From NCBI RefSeq assembly GCF_017873095.1, contig NZ_JAGGJU010000002.1, positions 434,001-498,000 on the forward strand: a DNA stretch of 64,000 nt, read 5' to 3'. Below, one piece after another: positions 24,447 through 33,496 of the stretch (positions are counted from its first letter, which is position 1; every line of letters starts with the position of its first letter). Under the pieces are notes generated by a model that worked only from the letters and a program-made list of their open reading frames with translations, was not told the DNA's origin and searched no databases. A program made the translations under genes and the position numbers. The stretch is from Heterorhizobium halophytocola (lineage in GTDB: Bacteria > Pseudomonadota > Alphaproteobacteria > Rhizobiales > Rhizobiaceae).

Positions 24447-26033
24447 ATGACGTCGGCGGCAGACTGCGACGCAGTGGTAATCGGGGCCGGGCATAACGGG
24501 CTTGCGGCGGCGGTGCATCTGGCGTCGAGGGGATGGAAGGTGATCGTCGTCGAGGCCGCCGACCAGGCGGGCGGCGCGGTCAAGACGCTGGAACTGACGG
24601 AGCCCGGCTTCCGCCACGACCTTTGCGCGATGAATCTCTCGATGTTCGCAGGCTCGGCCTTTTTCGCCACCCATCGCGATGCGCTTGTCGCCGCCGGCCT
24701 GGAACTGATGCCGGCCGCCAACTGCTTTGCCAGCGTCTTTCGCGACGGCACGGCGCTCGGCGTGTCCACCGAGGTCGAAAAGACGGTGGCCGGCATCGAG
24801 CCGCTGTCGGCCGCCGATGCCGCGGCCTGGAAGGCGATGCTTGCCGACTTCGGCCGCGACGCGCCGCATATCTTTGCCCTGCTCGGCGCGCCCATGCCGT
24901 CATTCGGCACGGTGAAAGCGATCTGGAAGGCGTGGCGGGCGATCGGGCTCGATGGCCTCTATCGCCTCGCGAACCTGCTGGTCACCACGCCCCGCGACTT
25001 TCTCGACCGGCATTTCGAGGCCGAGAAGCTGAAAGTGATGATGGCGGCCTGGGGCCTGCATCTCGACTTTGCTCCGGATGTCGCCGGTGGTGCGCTGTTT
25101 CCCTATCTGGAATCGATGGCCAACCAGGCCTTCGGCATGGTGATCGGTAAGGGCGGGGCCGATACCATCATTCGGGCCATGTCCACGGTCTTGACGCAGA
25201 GTGGCGGCGAGATCCGGCTGGGTGCGCGGGTGGCGCGCATCGAGCGCGACGGATCCGGCCGGGCCGTCGGCGTGCAACTCGCCACGGGGCAGACGATCAG
25301 CGCCGGCAAGGCGGTGATCGCCAACATTCATCCGAAACTGCTGTTCGGCAATCTGCTGCCGGCGGCCGATCTGCAACCCCGTTTTGTCGAGAAGGTCGAG
25401 GCCTTCCGCCCCGGTCCCGGCGCGATGATGATCCATCTGGCGCTCGACGACGTGCCGGACTGGACGGCCGGCGCGCATCTGCGCGATTTTGCCTATGTGC
25501 ATGTTGCGCCGGACATGCGGATGATGTCGAAGCTCTATGCCGAGGCGATGGACGGGCTGCTGCCGGCCGAGCCGGCGCTGGTTGTCGGCCAGCCGACCGC
25601 GGTGGATCCGAGCCGCGCGCCCGACGGCCGTCATGTGCTCTGGGTGCAGGTGCGGGTGCTGCCCTTCGATATCCGTGGCGATGCCAGGGGTGAGATCGAG
25701 GGCACGGACTGGGATGAGATCAAGGAGGCCTATGCCGACCGCGTCATCGACATCATCGAGACCTATGCGCCGGGGCTGAGGGCGAAGATCCGCGCACGCG
25801 CGGTCTATTCCCCGCTCGACCTTCAGCGCGACAATCCCAATCTCGTCGGCGGCGACAGCCTGTCGGGCTCGCATCACCTCGACCAGAATTTCCTCTTTCG
25901 CCCAGTCGCCGGGTATTCGCGCTACAGGACACCGGTGCCGGCGCTCTACATGTGTGGCGCCTCGACATGGCCGGGCGCGGGAACGGGTGCCGGATCGGGC
26001 TTTCTGCTGGGTAAAATGCTTGCCGGCCCCTGA
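24447..26033 (+). CDS. FAD-dependent oxidoreductase, phytoene-desaturase-like (copy 2)
   Basis: 528-aa flavoenzyme paralogous to the protein at 21713-23302. Its FAD-binding motif is AVVIGAGHNGLAAAVHLASRG, followed by EAADQAGGAVKTLELTEPGFRHDLC, with the C-terminal ALYMCGASTWPGAGTGAGSGFLLGK. It shares with copy 1 the segment GLLPAEPxxxVGQPTAxDPSRA. The ATG was chosen for the strong GAGGAGGGG site 6 bp upstream. It is transcribed divergently from the cyclase gene and followed by a marR gene. The substrate is unknown; oxidation of an indolic intermediate is inferred from context. Confidence 0.87.
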   Translation: MTSAADCDAVVIGAGHNGLAAAVHLASRGWKVIVVEAADQAGGAVKTLELTEPGFRHDLCAMNLSMFAGSAFFATHRDALVAAGLELMPAANCFASVFRDGTALGVSTEVEKTVAGIEPLSAADAAAWKAMLADFGRDAPHIFALLGAPMPSFGTVKAIWKAWRAIGLDGLYRLANLLVTTPRDFLDRHFEAEKLKVMMAAWGLHLDFAPDVAGGALFPYLESMANQAFGMVIGKGGADTIIRAMSTVLTQSGGEIRLGARVARIERDGSGRAVGVQLATGQTISAGKAVIANIHPKLLFGNLLPAADLQPRFVEKVEAFRPGPGAMMIHLALDDVPDWTAGAHLRDFAYVHVAPDMRMMSKLYAEAMDGLLPAEPALVVGQPTAVDPSRAPDGRHVLWVQVRVLPFDIRGDARGEIEGTDWDEIKEAYADRVIDIIETYAPGLRAKIRARAVYSPLDLQRDNPNLVGGDSLSGSHHLDQNFLFRPVAGYSRYRTPVPALYMCGASTWPGAGTGAGSGFLLGKMLAGP

Positions 26034-26047
26034 ATTATGTTGATTTA

Positions 26048-26060
26048 TTTAGGCTTCAAT
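26048..26060. promoter_or_regulatory. Weak copy of the island dyad upstream of marR
   Basis: TTTAGGCTTCAAT matches TTTAAACTTCAAA at 10 of 13 positions, 63 bp before the marR start codon. Autoregulation would explain it, but chance is not excluded. Confidence 0.3.
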
Positions 26061-26123
26061 TAGTTGTACTTGACGGCCGCGACATCTTCTTGCAGTCAGG
26101 AAGACTGTTGAGGAGCAATACGG

Positions 26124-26621
26124 TTGGCCATCGATCTCGAAATCATCGCGCACGGCGAGCAGGGTGACAGCAAGCAGGAGTTGCGGCTGTGGTTGCGGCT
26201 GCTGGCAACGACCAAGCTGGTATCCCAGGACATCCGCCGCCGCCTGCGGCTGGAATTCGGCATGACCCTGCCGCAGTTCGATCTTTTGGCGCAACTCTAC
26301 CGGGAGCCGGAAGGTCTGCGGCTGGGCGAACTGTCGAAGCGCACCATGGTCACCAACGGCAACGTCACCGGCCTTGTCGAGCGGCTCGAAGTCGATGGCC
26401 TGGTGATCCGCGAAACCCCCGGCGCCGACCGTCGCGTGACCGTGGCGCGCCTGACCGATCAGGGGCGCGACAGCTTCGCCAGGATGGCGGCCGCCCATGA
26501 GGGCTGGCTGCACGACATGATGGCCGATGTCGAGCCCGCCACGATCGAGCGGCTTCTCTCCGAAATGGAGTTGCTGAAGCGCTCGGCGCAGAACCATCTG
26601 TCCGGCGGCGAGGACGAATAG
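26124..26621 (+). CDS. MarR family transcriptional regulator
   Basis: 165-aa winged-helix protein: LRLGELSKRTMVTNGNVTGLVERLEVDGLVIRE is the DNA-binding part and TPGADRRVTVARLTDQGRD the wing. The only upstream start is a TTG, preceded by GAGGAG; the N-terminal helices fit the family. It is 90 bp downstream of the second FAD oxidoreductase on the same strand. MarR proteins of this type lie beside anthraniloyl- or benzoyl-CoA pathway genes in related bacteria, so it is a candidate regulator of the whole island. Confidence 0.88.
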   Translation: MAIDLEIIAHGEQGDSKQELRLWLRLLATTKLVSQDIRRRLRLEFGMTLPQFDLLAQLYREPEGLRLGELSKRTMVTNGNVTGLVERLEVDGLVIRETPGADRRVTVARLTDQGRDSFARMAAAHEGWLHDMMADVEPATIERLLSEMELLKRSAQNHLSGGEDE

Positions 26622-26666
26622 GGCTGCGGCGGGCCTGATCGCGCGAAAACCTGTCCATCCCGGCCC

Positions 26667-27995
26667 TCAGGGCTTCAGCAGGGCCACGACCCCGGTCGAC
26701 ATTTCCGGCAGCAGCGCGACGATCGCCATGCCGATGATGCTCATGATCAGGAAGGGGATTGCCCCTTGCGCCACCCGTTCCAGCGGCAGGCGCGTGACAT
26801 TGGCCGCGACATAGAGATTGATGCCGACCGGCGGCGTGAACAGCCCGATGGCGAGGTTGATCATCACCAGCACCCCGAACCAGACCGGGTCCCAGCCGAG
26901 ATGGCTTGCCACCGGCAGGAAGATCGGCAGGCAGATGAACATGATGGTGATCGCGTCCATGAACATGCCCGCCAGCAGCAGGACCAGCATGATGACCGCG
27001 AGGATGACCCACTGGTTGTCGCTGATGCCGAGCAGGGTGTCGGAATACTGGCCGATCAGGTCGTCGACGGTGACGACCCAGCCGAACAGGCTGGCATAGG
27101 CGACCACCAGCATCACCACCGCCGACGAGGCCGCGGCTTCGCCGAGCGAATCATAAAGGCCCTTCAGCGTCAGCGTCTTGTAGAACAGGCCGCCGACGAG
27201 CAGGGCGTAGACCGTGGCGACAAGGGCGGCCTCGGTCGGCGTAAAGGCGCCGGAATAGATGCCGCCGAGAATGACGACCGGCGTCATCAGCCCCCAGAAG
27301 CTGTCGAGGAAGGCGCGCCCGAGGCGCTTGTGATAGGGCAGGCCCGCATAGGGCGGCGGCACCAGCCGGTCGAGGCTCGAGCCATCGCCGCTGCGATGCG
27401 GGATCTTGCGGGCAAAGGGCAGGGTGGCGAGCATCAGCAGACCCATGAACAGGCCGGGCACGATGGCCGCGATGAACAGGTCCGAAATCGAGGTCTCGGC
27501 GATCACGCCGTAGATGACCAGGCCGATCGAGGGCGGGATGACGATCGAAAGCGCGGCCCCGGTACAGACGAGGCCGGCTGCGAAGGCGCGCGAATAGCCG
27601 TCCTCCTCCATGCCCTTGATGATCAGCGGGCCGATGGCGGCAACCGAAGCCGGGCCGGAGCCGCTGACCGCACCCCAGAACAGGCAGACGGCGGTACCGA
27701 CGACGCCCATGCCGCCCGGCAAGCCGCCGATCAGCACGCGGAAGAAGCGGATCATCCGCTCGGCGATGCCGAGGCTTCCCATCAGGGCGCCGGCAAGGAT
27801 GAAGAAGGGGATGGCGAGCAGCGAATATTTGGCGATGCCGGTCGCGATCAGGTCGCCGACGAGATCGAGCCCGAAGCCGAGCACCCACATGGCGTAGAGC
27901 GCCGACAGGCCGAGCGCGAAGGCGACCGGCAGGCGCAGCACCAGCAGGATGAAGAACAGGATGAGCATCTGTGTGCCCGCGCCGATATCAGGCAT
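26667..27995 (-). CDS. TRAP transporter large permease (DctM-like)
   Basis: 442-aa inner-membrane protein with about 12 hydrophobic segments. It shows the DctM landmarks PFFILAGALMGSLGIAERMIRF, GAVSGSGPASVAAIGPLIIKGM, GGIYSGAFTPTEAALVATVYAL and FTPPVGINLYVAANV. The start MPDIGAGTQM overlaps the DctQ stop by 8 bp. It works with the DctP and DctQ subunits to import an organic acid using an ion gradient. Confidence 0.93.
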   Translation of the reverse strand: MPDIGAGTQMLILFFILLVLRLPVAFALGLSALYAMWVLGFGLDLVGDLIATGIAKYSLLAIPFFILAGALMGSLGIAERMIRFFRVLIGGLPGGMGVVGTAVCLFWGAVSGSGPASVAAIGPLIIKGMEEDGYSRAFAAGLVCTGAALSIVIPPSIGLVIYGVIAETSISDLFIAAIVPGLFMGLLMLATLPFARKIPHRSGDGSSLDRLVPPPYAGLPYHKRLGRAFLDSFWGLMTPVVILGGIYSGAFTPTEAALVATVYALLVGGLFYKTLTLKGLYDSLGEAAASSAVVMLVVAYASLFGWVVTVDDLIGQYSDTLLGISDNQWVILAVIMLVLLLAGMFMDAITIMFICLPIFLPVASHLGWDPVWFGVLVMINLAIGLFTPPVGINLYVAANVTRLPLERVAQGAIPFLIMSIIGMAIVALLPEMSTGVVALLKP

Positions 27996-28473
27996 GGGTC
28001 GGATCCTCCAGCGAAAGCGCACGCCAGGTGTCGAACGCATGCTGGACATAGCGCAGGGCGACGAGCAGGAATCCGAAAGGCAGGCCGATGGAATAATACC
28101 ACGCCGGGATCTGCAGCGCGTAGGACTTGATACCGCTCGCGATCTGGTTCTCGACGAGCTGCCAGGTGAACCAGGCCGAGGCGACCAGCAGGAAGATCGA
28201 CAGCAGGCTTGCGACGATCAGCATGACCCGGCGGCCGGCGCCCGGCATCATTTCATAGACGAGGGTGACGGCCAGATGGTCGCCCTTGCGCGCCGCGATC
28301 GCCGCGCCGAAAATCGTCAGCAGCAGGAAGCCATTCGTCAGGATCTCTTCCGACGAGGCCAGCGAATAATTGGTCGCATAGCGCACCACGACATTGACGA
28401 AGCCGAGCAGGGTCATGGCGAGGAAGATGACCGCGCAGATGATCTTTTCCGCATCGCGCAGGATGAAGGACAT
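27988..28473 (-). CDS. TRAP transporter small permease (DctQ-like)
   Basis: 161-aa inner-membrane subunit with four hydrophobic segments, starting MSFILRDAEKIICAVIFLAM and containing the usual TNGFLLLTIFGAAIAARKGDHLAV region. It lies 70 bp after dctP and overlaps dctM. It couples the binding protein to the large permease. Confidence 0.92.
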   Translation of the reverse strand: MSFILRDAEKIICAVIFLAMTLLGFVNVVVRYATNYSLASSEEILTNGFLLLTIFGAAIAARKGDHLAVTLVYEMMPGAGRRVMLIVASLLSIFLLVASAWFTWQLVENQIASGIKSYALQIPAWYYSIGLPFGFLLVALRYVQHAFDTWRALSLEDPTHA

Positions 28474-28543
28474 GGGGGATGTCTCCGGCAGTCGGTCAGG
28501 ATAAGGGCCGGCCGCAAGGCGCCCGGCCCGTCGGTTGGTCTGC

Positions 28544-29548
28544 CTATTTGGCAGAGGCGACGGTGTCCTTGAAGGAGGCCACCAGCTCCGGGCCGACCTT
28601 GGCAGCCCAGGTGTCGAAGGCCGGTGCCGTCGCGTCGCGGAAGGCCTGCAGTTCGGCGTCGCTCGGCTCGTAGATCTCCATGCCCTTTTCCTTCAGCAGC
28701 GAGATGCCGCTATCCGTGCTCTCGCGGGTGATCTGCTTCTGGTAGGCCATGGCCTCGGTGGCCGCCTTCTGCACCTTTTCCTTGGTCGCATCGTCGAAGC
28801 TGTCCCAGCGCTTCTTGGAAATGCCGAGGAAGATCGGGTCGTAGGAATAGTGCCAGGTGGTCAGGTATTTCTGCACCTCGTAGACGCGCTGGGGAATGAT
28901 CACCGCGCCGATCGGGTTTTCCTGCCCATCGACGACCCCCTGCTGCAGGGCGGTGAAGGTCTCGGTCCACTGCATCTGCTGCGGGTTGGCGCCGAGTGCA
29001 TTCATCACGTCGATATACATCGGCCCGGCGACGCGCATCTTCAGGCCCTTCATGTCGTCGGGCGACTTGATCGGATGGACGTTGTTGGTGACCTCCCGGA
29101 AACCGTTTTCGCCCCAGGCCAGCACGATGATGTCGTGGCTTGCCATGATCTCCTTCATCTTCTCGCCCGGTGCGCCATCGGTGGTGGCATCGACCTGGTC
29201 GTAGTTCGAATACAGATAGGGCAGCGAGAACACCGCCATCTCGGGCACCAGCGGCGTCACGTTGATCGCCGAGGTCACGACGAAATCGAGCGCGCCACGG
29301 CTGACCATCTCGGCCTGCTTCATCTGGTCGCCGCCCGATAGCTGGGCATTGGGGAAGACGCGGACCTTCAGCTCGCCGTCGGTCGCGGCACTCAGCAATT
29401 CGTTGAACTTGTCGGCCCCCTTCTGCCAGGTGGTCGTGTCGCCTGTGTTGTGCGACAGGCGCAGGGTCTCGGCCTGCGCCCCTGCGGCAAGAGCGAAACA
29501 GGCAAGGGCCGATGACAGGGCGAGTGCGCCCAGCTTGGTGAACTTCAT
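28544..29548 (-). CDS. TRAP transporter substrate-binding protein (DctP-like)
   Basis: 334-aa periplasmic protein with signal peptide MKFTKLGALALSSALACFAL cleaved near AGAQA. Family landmarks are LRLSHNTGDTTTWQKGADKF, VRVFPNAQLSGGDQMKQAEM and VDGQENPIG. The arginine in KMRVAGP is at the position that commonly contacts a carboxylate ligand. The operon starts opposite an IclR gene whose downstream genes activate an acid to its CoA thioester, so a carboxylate is the likely ligand. Confidence 0.93.
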   Translation of the reverse strand: MKFTKLGALALSSALACFALAAGAQAETLRLSHNTGDTTTWQKGADKFNELLSAATDGELKVRVFPNAQLSGGDQMKQAEMVSRGALDFVVTSAINVTPLVPEMAVFSLPYLYSNYDQVDATTDGAPGEKMKEIMASHDIIVLAWGENGFREVTNNVHPIKSPDDMKGLKMRVAGPMYIDVMNALGANPQQMQWTETFTALQQGVVDGQENPIGAVIIPQRVYEVQKYLTTWHYSYDPIFLGISKKRWDSFDDATKEKVQKAATEAMAYQKQITRESTDSGISLLKEKGMEIYEPSDAELQAFRDATAPAFDTWAAKVGPELVASFKDTVASAK

Positions 29549-29607
29549 TCTCTTCCTCCACTCCGATCGGGCACCGGTCTCCTCCAGGTACCCCTCTCAA
29601 AATCTTA

Positions 29608-29626
29608 TGGTCCATATCATGGATCA
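29608..29626. promoter_or_regulatory. IclR-operator-like dyad near dctP
   Basis: TGGTCCATATCATGGATCA is an imperfect palindrome with 8-bp arms (TGGTCCAT/ATGGATCA), about 60 bp before the dctP start. It shares the core GGTCCATAT with the second dyad at 29726, both in the dctP-iclR intergenic region. Binding by the adjacent IclR protein is inferred. Confidence 0.55.
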
Positions 29627-29725
29627 ATTTATTTCGCAGCGAAAGCTTAAAAATGCAACTTCTTGCTTGGAACGTTGCAGAGACTTATCCATATTTACAA
29701 AAATGAACGGGAATGCTAATTTTAA

Positions 29726-29742
29726 GGTCCATATTGTAGACC
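29726..29742. promoter_or_regulatory. IclR-operator-like dyad near iclR
   Basis: GGTCCATATTGTAGACC has GGTC/GACC ends and the core GGTCCATAT shared with 29608-29626. It lies 21 bp before the iclR ATG, a position suited to autorepression. Confidence 0.5.
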
Positions 29743-29763
29743 TAACGGTATTTGATCTTGCCC

Positions 29764-30561
29764 ATGTTGAGCGGCTCCCAGAGTACAGACCGAGCGCTTT
29801 CGCTTCTGTCCATGGTCGGCCGCCATGCCGGGCGCGGCGTACAGCTGTCGGCGCTGGTGGAGGAGAGCGGGCTGAACAAGCCGACCGTGCGGCGCCTTCT
29901 GCTGGCGCTGATCCGTGCCGGTCTCGTCGAGCAGGACGAGGAGAGCCGCCGCTATTTTCTCGGCGAGGAAAGCTATGTGCTCGGCACGCTCGCTTCGCCG
30001 CGCTTCGGCCTGGTGGAGCTTTGCCTCGACAGCCTGGCGCGACTGTCGCGCAAGACGGAGGACACGAGTTTCGTCTCGGTCCGGCGCGGGTTCTATTCGG
30101 TCTGCCTGCACCGCGAGGAGGGCACCTATCCGGTGCGCACCCACGCACTGCAGGTGGGCTTTGAGCATCCGCTCGGCGTCGGGGCCGGATCGATGGCAAT
30201 GCTGGCCGCCTGTTCCGAAGCGGAGGTCGATCAGGTGATGGAGGCCAATGCGCCGGTTCTTGCCGAACGCTATCCCGGTCTGCCGGCGGCACGGGTCCGG
30301 GCCGATCTGGCGGAGACCAGGGCCAAGGGCTATTCGCTCAATCCGGGGCGCATCCTTGCCAATTCCTGGGGCATCGGGGTGGCGATCCGCCAGCCGGACG
30401 GCAAGCCCGCCGGCGCGCTCAGCATCGCGGCGATCGACAGCCGCATGCAGGAGGCCCGCCAGGTCGAGCTTGCCGGCTATCTGACGGAGGAGGCGGCCAA
30501 GGTGGAGCAGAAGCTGGCGGCGATGTTTGCAGCCCGCAGGGGAGCGGCTGCGGGGCGGTGA
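29764..30561 (+). CDS. IclR family transcriptional regulator
   Basis: 265 aa. The N-terminal winged helix is VQLSALVEESGLNKPTVRRLLLALIRAGLVEQ. The C-terminal IclR effector domain contains LGVGAGSMAMLAACSEAEV, RYPGLPA and SWGIGVAIRQPDGKPAGALSIAA. An in-frame TTG four codons upstream is an alternative start. It stands between a TRAP operon and the thiolase/CoA-ligase operon and probably controls both through the two dyads upstream, with an organic acid as effector. Confidence 0.9.
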   Translation: MLSGSQSTDRALSLLSMVGRHAGRGVQLSALVEESGLNKPTVRRLLLALIRAGLVEQDEESRRYFLGEESYVLGTLASPRFGLVELCLDSLARLSRKTEDTSFVSVRRGFYSVCLHREEGTYPVRTHALQVGFEHPLGVGAGSMAMLAACSEAEVDQVMEANAPVLAERYPGLPAARVRADLAETRAKGYSLNPGRILANSWGIGVAIRQPDGKPAGALSIAAIDSRMQEARQVELAGYLTEEAAKVEQKLAAMFAARRGAAAGR

Positions 30562-30672
30562 AATTTGCCGCATGGGTCGCGCGCCGGCGTCGCCCGACGC
30601 CTGGCCTCAGGACCGGGAGCCGAAATGCGGTGCAATTCGGCACGGACAGACAAAGACGAGGAGGAGATCGTC

Positions 30673-31845
30673 ATGAGCAGAGCACAGATCGTCGGCTGGT
30701 CGCATTCGCAGTTCGGCCGGTCGCCGCTGGAGGACACCGAGCAGCTGATGGCCTCGGTCGTCGGCCCGGCGCTGGAGCATGCCGGGCTTGATGCCGGCGA
30801 TGTCGACGGCATCTTTGTCGGGGTGATGAACAACGGCTTTTCCGCCCAGGATTTCCAGGGCGCGCTGGTGGCGATGGGCAATGCGGCACTCGCCCATGTG
30901 CCGGCGGTCCGGATGGAAAATGCCTGCGCCACCGGGTCTGCGGCGCTCTACAGCGCCATGGACTTCATCGAGGCGGGCCGGGGCCGGATCGCCCTTGTGG
31001 TCGGCGCGGAAAAGATGACGGCGACCCCGACGGCGGAGGTCGGCGACATCCTGCTCGGCGCCTCCTACCGCCGCGAGGAAGCCGATGTCGACGGCGGCTT
31101 TGCCGGCCTGTTCGGCCGCATCGCCAGCGCCTATTTCCAGCGCTACGGCGATCGCGCGGAAGAGCTGGCGATGATCGCGGCCAAGAACCACGCCAACGGC
31201 ATGGCCAATCCCTACGCCCATATGCGCCGTGATTTCGGCTTCGACTTCTGCAATACGGTCTCGGACAAGAACCCTTATGTGGCGGCCCCCCTGCGACGCA
31301 CCGACTGCTCACTGGTCTCGGATGGCGGAGCCGCCATCGTGCTTGCCGACGCGGAGACGGCGGCCGGTCTTTCGCGCGCCATCGGCTTTCGCGCCCGCGC
31401 CCATGCCAACGACATCCTCGCGCTCAGCCATCGGCCCGATGTGCTGGCCTTCGAGGGGGCAAGGCGGGCCTGGAGCGGTGCCCTGCAACAGGCCGGCGCC
31501 GCGCTCGACGACCTCTCGTTTGTCGAGACGCATGACTGCTTCACCATCGCCGAGCTGATCGAATACGAAGCCATGGGTCTGGCGGCCCCCGGCGAGGGCT
31601 ATAAGGTCGTGCGCGAAGGCATCACAAGGAAGGACGGGCGCCTGCCGGTCAATCCTTCCGGCGGGCTGAAGTCCAAGGGGCACCCGATCGGTGCCACCGG
31701 CGTCTCCATGCATGTGATGGCCGCCATGCAGCTGATGGGCGAGGCGGGCGACATGCAGCTCGCTGATCCCACGCTTGCCGGCGTGTTCAATATGGGTGGT
31801 GCCGCCGTTGCCAATTATGTGTCGATCCTGGAGCGGGTGAAATGA
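30673..31845 (+). CDS. Thiolase family protein (SCP2-type acetyl-CoA acetyltransferase)
   Basis: 390-aa thiolase. The nucleophilic cysteine is in MENACATGSAALYSA at about residue 88. The second catalytic region NPSGGLKSKGHPIGATG is intact near the C-terminus, so activity is expected: CoA-dependent cleavage of a 3-ketoacyl-CoA. The start MSRAQIVG has GAGGAGGAG upstream; an earlier in-frame codon would begin inside the iclR spacer. Its stop overlaps the next gene (ATGA), placing it first in a four-gene catabolic operon. Confidence 0.9.
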   Translation: MSRAQIVGWSHSQFGRSPLEDTEQLMASVVGPALEHAGLDAGDVDGIFVGVMNNGFSAQDFQGALVAMGNAALAHVPAVRMENACATGSAALYSAMDFIEAGRGRIALVVGAEKMTATPTAEVGDILLGASYRREEADVDGGFAGLFGRIASAYFQRYGDRAEELAMIAAKNHANGMANPYAHMRRDFGFDFCNTVSDKNPYVAAPLRRTDCSLVSDGGAAIVLADAETAAGLSRAIGFRARAHANDILALSHRPDVLAFEGARRAWSGALQQAGAALDDLSFVETHDCFTIAELIEYEAMGLAAPGEGYKVVREGITRKDGRLPVNPSGGLKSKGHPIGATGVSMHVMAAMQLMGEAGDMQLADPTLAGVFNMGGAAVANYVSILERVK

Positions 31846-33473
31846 GCATGACCGCACCGAAGGGCGGCACGGCACCTTGCAGCGTCCGGGTGATGAACCT
31901 TGCCAATTTCCTCACCCAGTCGGCCCGCCGCCATGGGGCCGAGATCGGTCTCGTCTGGGGCGAGAAGACCTGGAGCTGGGCCGAGATCGAGGCGCGCGTC
32001 CATGCCATGGCCTACGCGCTCTCGACCGAATTCGGCGTGGCGAAGGGGGACCGGGTGCTCGTCCAGTCCGCCAACTGCAACCAGATGCTGGAATCGATGT
32101 TCGCCTGCTTCCGGCTGGGCGCGGTCTGGGTGCCGACCAATTACCGGCAGTCGCCGACCGAAGTCGCCTATCTGGCAAAGGCGAGCGGTGCGCGCGGGAT
32201 GATCTGTGGCGCCGCCTTTGCCGGCCATGCCGCCGAATGCCGCGCCGCCGCGCCGGATATCGGCTTTGTGCTGTCGATCGGCGCCTCGGACTTCGGCGAG
32301 GCGTACGACGCGGTGGTCCAGCGCCATCTGGGGCAGACCATCCGCGCTGCCGATGTCGATCGCGACGATCCGTGCTGGTTCTTCTTCACCTCGGGCACGA
32401 CGGGCCGGCCGAAGGCGGCGGTGCTGACCCATGGCCAGATGGCCTTCGTCGTCAACAACCATCTCTGCGACCTGATGCCGGGCACGGGTCCGGGCGACGC
32501 CTCGATCGTGGTGGCACCGCTCAGCCACGGCGCCGGCATCCACCAGCTGATGCAGGTCGCTCACGGCGCCAAGACGGTGCTGCCGCCGGGCGAGAAGCTC
32601 GATGTCGAAACGGTCTGGCAACTCATCGAACGCTGGAAGGTGACGAACGCCTTCACCGTGCCAACCATCCTGAAAATGCTGGTCGAGCATCCCAGCGTCG
32701 AGCGCTTCGACCATTCGAGCCTGCGCTATGTTATCTATGCCGGCGCGCCGATGTACCGGGCCGACCAGAAGCGGGCGCTGGCAACCCTCGGGCCGGTGCT
32801 TGTCCAGTATTTCGGCCTTGGCGAAGTCACCGGCAACATCACCGTCCTGCCGCCGGCCTACCACCGGGCCGAAGACGGGCCGGAAGCGCGCCTCGGCACC
32901 TGCGGCTATGAGCGCACCGGCATGCAGGTCGAGATCCAGGATGGGCAGGGCAACGAAGTGTCCCCGGGCCGGACAGGGGAGATCTGCGTCATCGGGCCGG
33001 CCGTCTTTGCCGGTTATTACGACAATCCCGAGGCCAATGCCAAAGCCTTCCGCAACGGCTGGTTCCTGACCGGCGATCTCGGCCACATGGACGAAGAGGG
33101 GTTTCTCTACATCACCGGCCGGGCCTCCGACATGTATATCTCCGGCGGTTCGAACATCTATCCGCGGGAGATCGAGGAAAAGATCCTCACCCATCCCGAT
33201 ATCTCGGAAGTCGCGGTGCTCGGCATGCCGGATCCCGTCTGGGGGGAGGTGGGGGTCGCGGTCTGCGTTGCGCGGGCCGGGGTCGATGCTCATGCGATCG
33301 ATCTGAAAGCCTGGCTCGGCGACAAGATCGCCCGCTACAAGCTGCCGAAACAGGTGGTCTTCTGGGAGGAGATGCCGAAATCGGCCTATGGCAAGATCAG
33401 CAAGAAGCTGATCCGCGAGGAATTGGCGCGGCGCGGTGACCTGGCGGATGGTGAAACGGTACAATCGGCCTGA
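31842..33473 (+). CDS. AMP-dependent acyl-CoA synthetase/ligase
   Basis: 543-aa adenylate-forming enzyme that converts a carboxylic acid to its CoA thioester via an acyl-AMP. The P-loop-like motif FFTSGTTGRPKAAVLTH is at about residues 183-199, the hinge region is GWFLTGDLGHMDEEGFLYITGR, SGGSNIYPREIEE follows, and the C-terminal catalytic lysine is in YGKISKKLIREEL. Length and motifs fit medium-chain or aromatic acid ligases. The first gene of the operon overlaps it by 4 bp. The acid imported by the neighbouring TRAP system is the probable substrate. Confidence 0.9.
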   Translation: MSMTAPKGGTAPCSVRVMNLANFLTQSARRHGAEIGLVWGEKTWSWAEIEARVHAMAYALSTEFGVAKGDRVLVQSANCNQMLESMFACFRLGAVWVPTNYRQSPTEVAYLAKASGARGMICGAAFAGHAAECRAAAPDIGFVLSIGASDFGEAYDAVVQRHLGQTIRAADVDRDDPCWFFFTSGTTGRPKAAVLTHGQMAFVVNNHLCDLMPGTGPGDASIVVAPLSHGAGIHQLMQVAHGAKTVLPPGEKLDVETVWQLIERWKVTNAFTVPTILKMLVEHPSVERFDHSSLRYVIYAGAPMYRADQKRALATLGPVLVQYFGLGEVTGNITVLPPAYHRAEDGPEARLGTCGYERTGMQVEIQDGQGNEVSPGRTGEICVIGPAVFAGYYDNPEANAKAFRNGWFLTGDLGHMDEEGFLYITGRASDMYISGGSNIYPREIEEKILTHPDISEVAVLGMPDPVWGEVGVAVCVARAGVDAHAIDLKAWLGDKIARYKLPKQVVFWEEMPKSAYGKISKKLIREELARRGDLADGETVQSA

Positions 33474-33496
33474 GCCGGGACCGGAGGGAGGAACGC

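Noticed and set aside
21713-26033. Carotenoid biosynthesis locus
   Set aside because: The two phytoene-desaturase-like proteins have no phytoene synthase, cyclase of the CrtY type or CrtE neighbour, and the broader family includes non-carotenoid oxidoreductases.
26766-28130. Plus-strand 454-codon Asp/His/Arg-rich frame
   Set aside because: Antisense of a hydrophobic permease typically gives such polar frames; dctM motifs on the other strand are decisive.
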